This document shows positions 17,716 to 25,808 of a stretch of 64,000 nt of DNA, piece after piece. The notes beneath the pieces were generated by a model that was not told the DNA's origin, made no database searches, and saw nothing but the letters and a program-made list of their open reading frames with translations. The DNA is taken from contig JAXGZQ010000003.1 in assembly GCA_040776905.1 (NCBI GenBank), forward strand, positions 1 to 64,000, read 5' to 3'. This DNA is from SLHU01 sp009929975. GTDB taxonomy: Bacteria; Bacillota; Clostridia; Saccharofermentanales; UBA5734. The translations under genes and the position numbers were made by a program. How positions within the stretch are numbered: the stretch's first letter is position 1; each line of letters starts with the position of its first letter.

Positions 17716-18642
17716 ATGAGTGGAGCGTTAGCTAAAACAATAAAAAAGAAGAGCACAGATGGCATTTTTGTTGAGGTTCTGCATACCGAGAACCTCGGCT
17801 TATGCATGCCAGAACAACTGCGACTTTTCCATTTGGCTCTGCGCAACAACAAATTTTACTCCGGCGATTTGGAAACCATGTTGTATCGCAATATTGGTCG
17901 CTATGTTTTTTCCCGTGCAAAACTTGAAGATTTTAGGCTCGAGGACGACTTAGATTCAGTAACTGCGCAGGCTTTGAGGATTATGCGCGAAAACGGAGCA
18001 GCAGATACAAAGGGTTGTGGTAATGAACTCGGCGAAATGCTTGTATATACTTTTTTGGAGGACATGCTTGGCGCTCCAAAGCTAATGAGTAGAGTGGAGC
18101 TTTCGACTGAATTATCACAGTTTGGCAGTGCGTGTGAAAGCATACATCTATTTGCTCCAGGATCTGAGCAACGTTGTCAGATGGTGTTTGGTGCATCTAA
18201 TGTTATAGGTGAAATTAAGGATGCTATTGACCGATCATTTGAAAGTATCCTCCGCATTGAACAGCATGAAGCTCGTGAAATAAAAATGGTCGAGAAGACA
18301 ATTCTCGACCGCGCGTTTGACCCAGATGAAATTGAGCTGATCAAAGACCTTATCTTGCCGTCTCAGGGTAAAACTCCAAGCTATAACACTGCCTATGGTG
18401 TTTTCCTTGGCTATTCTATCGGTTTGTCTTCTGAGGGGCGCACTTCAGAAGAATACGAGAACATAGTAATGCAAAAAATGGCTTATGATATAAAACAGCA
18501 TGCAGAGTACATTGCAGAAAAAATCCGCACGAGCAGCCTTGGATCACACTCATTCTATTTTTACATCCTGCCCTTTGATGATGCCGAAAGCGAGAAAAAG
18601 GCCATCATGGAGAACGTCATGAAGGGGGATGTTATTTTATGA
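17716..18642 (+). CDS. hamA: Hachiman anti-phage protein HamA (DUF1837)
   Basis: This 308-residue protein matches the DUF1837 family, the effector of the Hachiman defence system, which degrades DNA when its helicase partner senses damage or phage activity. The conserved GNELGEMLVYTFLEDML near residue 103 and the later MVFGASNVIGEIKDAID block hold the putative nuclease residues. A GGGAGG stands upstream of the ATG, 21 bp after hsdR. Its stop overlaps hamB (ATGA), showing that the two are translated as a pair. The Hachiman call rests on both genes together. Confidence 0.88.
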   Translation: MSGALAKTIKKKSTDGIFVEVLHTENLGLCMPEQLRLFHLALRNNKFYSGDLETMLYRNIGRYVFSRAKLEDFRLEDDLDSVTAQALRIMRENGAADTKGCGNELGEMLVYTFLEDMLGAPKLMSRVELSTELSQFGSACESIHLFAPGSEQRCQMVFGASNVIGEIKDAIDRSFESILRIEQHEAREIKMVEKTILDRAFDPDEIELIKDLILPSQGKTPSYNTAYGVFLGYSIGLSSEGRTSEEYENIVMQKMAYDIKQHAEYIAEKIRTSSLGSHSFYFYILPFDDAESEKKAIMENVMKGDVIL

Positions 18643-21302
18643 GCGATGCAAAAAGGATTAATCTTGGGGATGCTATATTTGGTAATATTGAACACAATCC
18701 ATTTCTGAATGAACTATATGATAACATACTCTATAATTACGCACTGCAGAAATTTGAGCTGACAACAAAAAGGCAGTCCAGAGAGGTTGATATTACTTCA
18801 GCACTAAGATTTGCCGATTTGCTTTCTAAATCGACGTGTTCCGAAAACAAAGATAATCACAAAATGTGGGCGCAGGAAATAGTAATACTGCTACATGAAC
18901 TATATCCCGACAACGAAGATGTTAATATGGTTGCCGGATCAGTCCTTTCCTACACAGGGAATCATCAGGGGCAAAAAATAATTAAGAGCAATTATCAAGC
19001 TCCTTCTGCACTTGAAAGAGTATTTTCGGAATTTCAGAGTCATTATCTTACAATACCCGCTGAGCCAGACTTGCGTTTTTTTGGTGCGCAGAAGAATGCG
19101 TATGATCACTTAAACGACCCATATTTCAGCTATTCTGGTCCGACTTCTATGGGCAAATCCTTCATCATGCGAATGTTTATAAAGGAGCAAATTAGGCAAG
19201 GTGTAAAGAAGAATTTTGCATTAATTGTTCCGACAAAAGCACTGATAAATGAAAATCGAAGTCAAATTATTAATGATCTAAAAGAATACTTACAGCAACA
19301 AAATTATCGCGTAATTACTGCTGCTGGAGACTTAGCCCTTGAAGGACAGCATAATTTTATTCTAGTTCTTACACCGGAAAGATTGTTGTATCTACTTATC
19401 AGCAAGCCAAATTTGCAGATTGATTACCTATTCATCGATGAAGCGCATAAACTGTCCGGGAAAAATAGCAGAGGTCCTTTTTATTATAAAGTTGTCGATA
19501 TGCTACTAAAGCGACCTCAGAAGCCTCATATTATTTTTGCCTCACCCAATATCCCTAACCCAGAGATTTATCTGAGACTACTTTCAGAAGAGACTAATGC
19601 AGATAATAGGCTCAGGTCGACATTTTCACCTGTGGCACAAATCAAGTTTTTAATTGACTTAAACAGCCATACTATCAGCTCATACAATGATTATGCCGAG
19701 GAAATGGTTCACTTATCGACCATTCAGAAATCTGATGCCACTTTAATTGATTTTCTCAGAATGTTCGAATCTGTTAATATAAAGAAATCACCTGAAAATC
19801 GCCAGCAGACTATTGTATATTGCAATGGTAAAAACAAAGCGATTGATTTTGCGCGTGAATTCTCCAATTTGCTTCCAGAAAAGGGTGATAAGGACCTTGA
19901 AGATTTATCACGAGATATCCGCAACGAGGTTCACGGCGAGTATTATTTAACCGAAATAATAAAAAAGGGCGTTGCCTACCACATCGGGTACTTACCTTCG
20001 TCCATACGAATGCGAATTGAAGACTTGTTCCGAAAGGGCAAGATAACAATCATGTTCTGTACTAGTACCCTTTTGGAAGGGGTAAATCTGCCTGCAGATA
20101 ATCTATTTATAACCGATTTTAAGATTAATCGTTCGATGATGACGCCCGTAGATTTCAGAAATTTGATAGGTCGTGTTGGACGTATACGGTTCAACTTATA
20201 CGGTAATGTTTTTTTAGTTGCCCAAGGAGATAAAATCACAGAGCAGGGCTATGTCGAACTACTGCAAGCACCGGTCCCGGATCAAAAATTGTCTATTGAA
20301 TCTGGAAAAACTGGCTTGCAGGAGGTTGAGAAAAAATACATAGTATCCAAGTTGCTCGCCGGGGATATTGAAATCGAAAAACGTAATACCAACCAATCAG
20401 AAGAAGCACATACAATGATGCGAAAATTTGCGCTTATTTTGCTCAGAGATATTTTGGAGAACAGAAACAGTTTGGTGAGACGTGAGTTTTCAACATTATT
20501 GAATGAGGTGGACGAAAATAAAATTAGGGAGAATTTTCAAGAATCTGCTTCTCTGCTTGATGATGATATAAATATATCTGTTGACCAAGCACAAAACTTA
20601 TCTGCAGCCATTTCATTCGGACTTAAGTATCCGGAACGTGTGGAGGGGCATTTTGTATATGATGATGTGCTGGCCTTCCTTGAAAAGCTATGCAGGATTT
20701 TCAAATGGGAGAAGTATGAATATACATCTCTTGGCAAAGTTAGCGAAAATGGTCAGCGTGCATTGCTTCGTTGGTATGCTGTAATCCTTATCCAGTGGAT
20801 GGAAGGTACCGGCTTGAGCAGTATTATGAAAAAGGCTATTGAATATAGAGAAGCACATCCTAATAATTTCTGGATAAACAAGCACGAGAAAACACGATAC
20901 ACTGGTTCAGCAGAGCATAAGAATGTCGTCTTTGCGGATACCTTAGAAGTAATTGAAAATACCATACTTTTTAGTATTTCTAATTATTTCCTTCGCTTTT
21001 CAAATGAATATAAGCGCATTCACCAACTTACGGAGTTCGAAAATAATTGGTATGAATTTGTTGAATATGGAACGACAAACCCTCTAACGATCCTGCTGCA
21101 AAGAAATGGTTTTTCGCGTGAAGTTTCGACTTATATTAAGTCCCATCAGTCTGATTTTGTCGTAACTACATCAGCGGGAGAACTTCGATTAAGTCGATCG
21201 TTGCTTTCTTGCAGCAATATCAATGCTTGTAATGAGGCTCGGGACATTCAATATAACATGCCTGATTTATTTGTAGCAGATGGATGCGATGTAGAAATAT
21301 AG
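18639..21302 (+). CDS. hamB: Hachiman helicase HamB
   Basis: This is an 887-residue superfamily 2 helicase. It has Walker A GPTSMGKSF near residue 167, DEAH in FIDEAHKLSG near 266, a C-terminal helicase motif TSTLLEGVNLPADN near 475 and RNLIGRVGR near 507, followed by about 370 residues without a named domain. In Hachiman the helicase holds HamA inactive on intact DNA and releases it on aberrant DNA ends. The ATGA overlap with hamA and the matching size support this identity over a generic DEAD-box helicase. Confidence 0.88.
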   Translation: MSDAKRINLGDAIFGNIEHNPFLNELYDNILYNYALQKFELTTKRQSREVDITSALRFADLLSKSTCSENKDNHKMWAQEIVILLHELYPDNEDVNMVAGSVLSYTGNHQGQKIIKSNYQAPSALERVFSEFQSHYLTIPAEPDLRFFGAQKNAYDHLNDPYFSYSGPTSMGKSFIMRMFIKEQIRQGVKKNFALIVPTKALINENRSQIINDLKEYLQQQNYRVITAAGDLALEGQHNFILVLTPERLLYLLISKPNLQIDYLFIDEAHKLSGKNSRGPFYYKVVDMLLKRPQKPHIIFASPNIPNPEIYLRLLSEETNADNRLRSTFSPVAQIKFLIDLNSHTISSYNDYAEEMVHLSTIQKSDATLIDFLRMFESVNIKKSPENRQQTIVYCNGKNKAIDFAREFSNLLPEKGDKDLEDLSRDIRNEVHGEYYLTEIIKKGVAYHIGYLPSSIRMRIEDLFRKGKITIMFCTSTLLEGVNLPADNLFITDFKINRSMMTPVDFRNLIGRVGRIRFNLYGNVFLVAQGDKITEQGYVELLQAPVPDQKLSIESGKTGLQEVEKKYIVSKLLAGDIEIEKRNTNQSEEAHTMMRKFALILLRDILENRNSLVRREFSTLLNEVDENKIRENFQESASLLDDDINISVDQAQNLSAAISFGLKYPERVEGHFVYDDVLAFLEKLCRIFKWEKYEYTSLGKVSENGQRALLRWYAVILIQWMEGTGLSSIMKKAIEYREAHPNNFWINKHEKTRYTGSAEHKNVVFADTLEVIENTILFSISNYFLRFSNEYKRIHQLTEFENNWYEFVEYGTTNPLTILLQRNGFSREVSTYIKSHQSDFVVTTSAGELRLSRSLLSCSNINACNEARDIQYNMPDLFVADGCDVEI

Positions 21303-21315
21303 GAGGATGAAGACG

Positions 21316-23904
21316 ATGGATAATGCATATCAATGGGTGCCGTTTTACGAAGCACTCGCCGATAAATTGCTCGCATACAGCGATAAAAGGGACGAACTCT
21401 TTGCTCTAATGAAAAAAGTTTCGTCGGAGCAACCACTGATGAAATATTTGCATTTTGAGCGGGAAGATTGGTGGGAGCCTCGGCATCACCAGATTGACCC
21501 GTTCTCTGTAATTGGCGTTATGAATCGTGGTACAACGGACGCAAACCGAACAGTATTGGCGAAGGTTCTTGCCGCAACATTTGATATACAAATTTCTGCA
21601 CCTACGAAGTTTGAGGGTATCCCAGTTCTAAATAATATGAACTCATTCTTCAATGGGGTGGATGAAGTATGGGATTTATTCCTGCTGGCCATGAAAGCCG
21701 CTGAAACAAATGAATATTCAGCTGAATTTAAAGTGGCTTTTGAAAAGGCGATCGCAGTCAGCGGCAACGGTCTTGCCTATATTACAATGGGATTGTATTG
21801 GATACGCCCCAATGTTTTTATGCCGTTAGATGGGAATTCCCGCTCATTCGTTTCTGCCAAGTACGGCGTAACTGCTCCGAGTGGTAATTGCACGGGAGAT
21901 GAATACGTGGCTTTTCTTGATATGCTCAAAGCAAAAGTAGCTAAGCAGACACCCAGTATTACACTCCCTGAAATTTCCTATACTGCTTGGACAGAAAAAA
22001 AAGAAGGCTCTCCAGAAAGTGGTAGTGGAAGTAATAAGGCTATAATTGTCGATGAACGGCAACAGCGGGCTGCGTTTAAACAATGGTATGTAGACAATGG
22101 CGGTTCATCAAATTCTGCTAATACCATTTCGACTGCTATTGGCAAAACGAAGCTAAAAAATGGACGACCTGTATTTGCTATTGCTGTATATGATGATCTT
22201 AATAATGCAATTAAGAACGGAGGTCTCGATGGGTATTTCCAAGCCAGTGGCGGTGAGTACTCAAAGATGGAGGCGATCTTAGATATTGAACCGTCGGTCC
22301 AAAGAGATGATCTGAAGAGCGGCATAAAGCATTATCTCAATTTCTTGCAAAGTGAAGGGGCATCAGTTGTAACAGATGGAGTTGAGGCACGGTTTAGCTC
22401 GCCCACGGGACGAACTATCGGTAATAAAATCCCTAAGAACCTCATCCTTTTTGGAACACCTGGCACAGGTAAGACCTATAGCTCAATACAGTATGCTGTT
22501 GCCATAATCGAGGAAAAACTTATTGCCGATGTGAAAGCCGAGGATTATGATGCAGTGTTTACTCGGTACCTGAAGTACAAAGAAGATGGACTTGTTGCAT
22601 TTACGACATTCCATCAGTCATTTGGTTATGAGGAGTTCATTGAAGGTATTCGACCTGTTGTCTCGTCAGAGGATAAAGCCGAATCTGGGCGTGAAATCGA
22701 ATATGAGGTTCACGATGGAATTTTTAAGGCTTTCTGTGACAAGGCCGGTACGCCTATTGGGAATGGTGGAAATATTGACTTAGGGATTGGTAAGAATCCT
22801 AGTGTATGGAAGGTTTCACTTGAAGGCACAGGTGATAATCCTACCCGGACTGAGTGCTTTGCAAATAGCCACATCCGTATCGGGTATGACGGCTACGGCG
22901 AAACTCTGCCAGATACCTATGAAAAGGGTGATAATGGAAGAAATATTCTAAACGCTTTCTACTACAAAATGCAAATCGGCGATATTGTTCTGTCATGTTA
23001 TTCAAACAAAACAATCGATGCTATCGGCATTATTACCGGTGAGCCGGAATGGCATAATGAATATCCTCACTATAAAAGGCTACGAAAAGTAAAGTGGCTC
23101 GTAACAGGTATCAACGAGGATATCTACGAACTTAACTCCGAAAAACTAATGATGCAGCCATCGGTGTATAAGCTGTCAATCTCCGTGTCAGACGCCCTTC
23201 AACTGATTAAAAAGCTTAAACCATCCATATTTACGCAGAAGGTAAAAATCCCGAATCGCGTCTTCATAATCGATGAGATTAACAGAGGAAATATATCGAA
23301 AATATTCGGCGAACTGATAACTCTCATTGAACCGACAAAACGCATAGGTGCAAGCGAACAATTGAGAGCTTCTTTACCGTACTCAGGACAAAATTTTGGA
23401 GTGCCTGACAATATATATCTTATAGGTACGATGAATACCGCTGACCGTTCCATTGCTCGAATTGATGCAGCCCTACGCCGACGATTCAATTTTGTTGAAA
23501 TGTTGCCAGAATCGGAAACGCTCAAGGATATTCTTATCGACGGCATCGACATAGCTAAAATGCTCGATACCCTCAACAATCGAATAACGGTCCTACTCGA
23601 CCGTGAGCATACCATTGGTCATTCATATTTTCTACAACCGTTGAAAGCTGATCCGAGCATTGACCGTCTTGCAATGATCTTTGGAAATGAGATAATTCCA
23701 CTCCTGCAAGAATACTTCTATGACGATTATGAGAAGATCCAACTTGTGCTAGGTGATAACCAGAAGCCGGATGACAGTACTCGTTTCATTGTGAAAAAGA
23801 CCGATGCATTGAAGCTGTTCGGGAATGCTGACATTGACTTTCCAGAATACTATGAGATTAACAGTGCGGCGTTCAGGGAGGTCGACGCATATGCGTTTAT
23901 CTAA
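21316..23904 (+). CDS. mcrB: McrB-type GTPase of a type IV restriction system
   Basis: This 862-residue AAA+ protein uses GTP to drive cleavage of modified DNA with McrC. Walker A (FGTPGTGKTY) is near residue 380, Walker B (IIDEINRGNISKIFGE) near 650 and the GTPase signature MNTADRS near 705. About 150 residues between Walker A and B (roughly 480-630) resemble an EVE-like domain (QIGDIVLSCYSNKTIDAIG), a fold that reads modified bases. The N-terminal 350 residues form other putative DNA-binding regions. ATG 21316 is preferred because GGAGG is nine bases upstream; ATG 21307 is directly behind it. It overlaps mcrC by 14 bp. Confidence 0.9.
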   Translation: MDNAYQWVPFYEALADKLLAYSDKRDELFALMKKVSSEQPLMKYLHFEREDWWEPRHHQIDPFSVIGVMNRGTTDANRTVLAKVLAATFDIQISAPTKFEGIPVLNNMNSFFNGVDEVWDLFLLAMKAAETNEYSAEFKVAFEKAIAVSGNGLAYITMGLYWIRPNVFMPLDGNSRSFVSAKYGVTAPSGNCTGDEYVAFLDMLKAKVAKQTPSITLPEISYTAWTEKKEGSPESGSGSNKAIIVDERQQRAAFKQWYVDNGGSSNSANTISTAIGKTKLKNGRPVFAIAVYDDLNNAIKNGGLDGYFQASGGEYSKMEAILDIEPSVQRDDLKSGIKHYLNFLQSEGASVVTDGVEARFSSPTGRTIGNKIPKNLILFGTPGTGKTYSSIQYAVAIIEEKLIADVKAEDYDAVFTRYLKYKEDGLVAFTTFHQSFGYEEFIEGIRPVVSSEDKAESGREIEYEVHDGIFKAFCDKAGTPIGNGGNIDLGIGKNPSVWKVSLEGTGDNPTRTECFANSHIRIGYDGYGETLPDTYEKGDNGRNILNAFYYKMQIGDIVLSCYSNKTIDAIGIITGEPEWHNEYPHYKRLRKVKWLVTGINEDIYELNSEKLMMQPSVYKLSISVSDALQLIKKLKPSIFTQKVKIPNRVFIIDEINRGNISKIFGELITLIEPTKRIGASEQLRASLPYSGQNFGVPDNIYLIGTMNTADRSIARIDAALRRRFNFVEMLPESETLKDILIDGIDIAKMLDTLNNRITVLLDREHTIGHSYFLQPLKADPSIDRLAMIFGNEIIPLLQEYFYDDYEKIQLVLGDNQKPDDSTRFIVKKTDALKLFGNADIDFPEYYEINSAAFREVDAYAFI

Positions 23905-25168
23905 TAAGACCTATACCATAACTGAATATGGCGGGTTTATAAGAGGTGCGTCGCTTAGTGGATATCAGAGTTTACCGGAGAGAACCTTCGCTGCGCTGGA
24001 AACATTTATTCTTGCTAATACCACTGGTGCAGAAACGGAGGCAATCGAATTACTCTCCTTGTCTGCTCGTCGCGGAATCGGCAAAATTATCACTGCTCGT
24101 AATTATGTTGGTCTGATAACGATGACGGATGGGACAGTCATAGAGATATTGCCGAAGATAGCAGGTGCCGACATTTCCGTGGGTGATACGAAGCGTATTT
24201 TCCTAGAAATGCTTAAAACACTGAAAGATGTGACTTTCAAGGACTTTAATGTCTCCCACTTGCGCACCGATAAAATGAGTCTCCTTGAGATCTTCATCAA
24301 GATGTTTCTTGATGAGGTGTCCGTTCTGACGAAACAAGGATTAAAAGCTGCATATATGCCCGTAGAAGCTAACGAACGGTTTTACAAAGGTAAATTGCTG
24401 GCTTCGCAGAACATTAAGCATAACCTGATGAACTATGAGCGATTCTTTGTTCGCTACGACGATTTTAGCATCAATCGACCTGAAAATCGACTAATTAAGT
24501 CCACCCTCCACTTTCTGTTGAAACAGACAGCGGATAGTCGTAACCGCCATAATGCCGCCCGGTTGCTCACGTTTTTTGAAAGTGTGGATTACTCAGAAAG
24601 CTACGAATCTGATTTTTCAAAGTGCATCAGCGACCGTAGTATGAGCCACTACGACAAAGCGCTTTCGTGGTGTCGAGTCTTCCAAAAGGGCAACAGTTTT
24701 ACTGCCTTTGCTGGAAGTGAGGTTGCTCTAGCGCTTCTGTTCCCGATGGAGAAAATTTTTGAGAGCTTTATTGCAGCTAAGTTTCGCAAGCACCTTGGGA
24801 GTGGCGTCAGTCTCAGGACGCAAGACAACAGATATAGTCTGTTTGATAGTCCGATCCGTGCCTTTGCTCTCAGACCAGACCTTGTTTTAGAATCTGGAGA
24901 GCGCACAGTCATTTTGGACACAAAGTGGAAACTGCTATCCGATAATGTAAGAAACAACGGGATTTCACAGTCTGATATGTATCAAATGTATGCTTATAGC
25001 AAGAAATATGACGCAGACGGTATCGTAATACTCTATCCTCAATCTGACAGCGTAAGCAAAGGTGAAATTAGGTATGCATCAGATGACAATGTTAAAGTTG
25101 ATGTTTCTTTCATTGACCTGAGAAATGTGGACAGCTGCATTGTTAATTTGCTTTCGACGGTGTGCTGA
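23891..25168 (+). CDS. mcrC: McrC nuclease subunit of a type IV restriction system
   Basis: McrC stimulates McrB and supplies the nuclease. The 425-residue protein ends in a PD-(D/E)XK domain, visible as RPDLVLESGERTVILDTKWK (D, D-x-K) near residue 330. The N-terminal region (RRGIGKIITARNYVGLI) matches the McrB-binding part of the family. ATG 23891 follows GGAGG by nine bases and lies inside the 3' end of mcrB, so the two are coupled. It is the last gene of the island; about 290 bp separate it from the tRNA gene. Confidence 0.92.
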   Translation: MRLSNKTYTITEYGGFIRGASLSGYQSLPERTFAALETFILANTTGAETEAIELLSLSARRGIGKIITARNYVGLITMTDGTVIEILPKIAGADISVGDTKRIFLEMLKTLKDVTFKDFNVSHLRTDKMSLLEIFIKMFLDEVSVLTKQGLKAAYMPVEANERFYKGKLLASQNIKHNLMNYERFFVRYDDFSINRPENRLIKSTLHFLLKQTADSRNRHNAARLLTFFESVDYSESYESDFSKCISDRSMSHYDKALSWCRVFQKGNSFTAFAGSEVALALLFPMEKIFESFIAAKFRKHLGSGVSLRTQDNRYSLFDSPIRAFALRPDLVLESGERTVILDTKWKLLSDNVRNNGISQSDMYQMYAYSKKYDADGIVILYPQSDSVSKGEIRYASDDNVKVDVSFIDLRNVDSCIVNLLSTVC

Positions 25169-25207
25169 AAAGCATCAAGTTACCAGGACTTTAGTACCAA
25201 AAATCTA

Positions 25208-25280
25208 CTGTCCAACGATTCCCCTATTGCTCAACGATATGCCCGCAAAAATGCACACCCTCCCCTATTGTCAAACGATT
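25208..25280. repeat. Three 13-bp repeats near the island end
   Basis: The 13-base words at 25208-25220, 25227-25239 and 25268-25280 share the core CAACGAT or AAACGAT. The second and third are each preceded by TCCCCTATTG (25220-25229 and 25261-25270). Spaced short direct repeats beside a tRNA-borne junction resemble arm-type sites of tyrosine recombinases. No integrase gene is nearby, so this is inference. Confidence 0.45.
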
Positions 25281-25385
25281 ACCAGTGAGCACGACACCCA
25301 AAAGCCAAATCCGCGACTAAATATTGAGAGAAAGCCCTGACAATATCAGCACACTATTTTACCCAGAAAACCTCAAACGCTCTGA

Positions 25386-25440
25386 TTTCAGGCACTTTCA
25401 GGCAAAATAATACCACCTTCTGATAGAAGCCATTCTATCA
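25386..25440. repeat. Direct repeat pair and hairpin beside the tRNA gene
   Basis: TTTCAGGCA occurs at 25386-25394 and 25396-25404. A perfect 8-bp inverted repeat follows at 25421-25428 and 25433-25440 with a 4-nt loop. Both lie within 75 bp of the tRNA 3' end, where integration core or accessory sites would be expected; the hairpin could also shape the tRNA transcript end. Confidence 0.4.
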
Positions 25441-25457
25441 ATAGATGGTACTAGATT

Positions 25458-25542
25458 TGGTGCGGACGACAGGACTTGAACCTGCACTCTGTTACGAACT
25501 GGAACCTAAATCCAGCATGTCTGCCAATTCCATCACGTCCGC
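25458..25542 (-). tRNA. tRNA-Leu(UAG)
   Basis: The 85-nt minus-strand gene folds with a 7-bp acceptor stem (GCGGACG with CGTCCGC), an anticodon stem CTGGA/TCCAG around the loop TTTAGGT (anticodon TAG, reading leucine CUN codons), a T-arm with TTCAAGT and an encoded CCA. The long variable region fits a class II tRNA. Its 3' end faces the defence island, the usual geometry for a tRNA used as an integration site. Confidence 0.93.
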
Positions 25543-25598
25543 CTGATTTTCAATTTCTGAATTATAACATACCACCCATTGCCCGGCAATTAACTGGT

Positions 25599-25790
25599 TT
25601 ATGCCTGAGGGGGTTGATCCTCCGGCGACAGCGGCGGTTGATCCGGGGGCAGGGGTTGGCTGGCGTTGTGCTGCTTTCTTTTTTCCAGCCACAGAGTCAG
25701 TCGTCTGGCAACCAGCAAGGCGAGCGCGATCAGCATAAAGGCAGCCATCAGCGCGACCAGTGGCAGAACGATCGATTCCCAGTCTTTCAC
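25599..25790 (-). CDS. Small single-pass membrane protein, 63 aa
   Basis: This 63-residue product has one hydrophobic helix near the N-terminus (IVLPLVALMAAFMLIALALL), a basic stop-transfer segment (ARRLTLWLEKRKQ) and a Pro/Gln-rich tail. The start is GTG with AAGGAAG upstream, 18 bp after lepA, so it is probably the last gene of the lepA unit. I recognise no family; its only neighbour downstream is the tRNA-Leu gene. Confidence 0.55.
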   Translation of the reverse strand: MKDWESIVLPLVALMAAFMLIALALLVARRLTLWLEKRKQHNASQPLPPDQPPLSPEDQPPQA

Positions 25791-25808
25791 AGCGCTCTTC
25801 CTTCCCGA

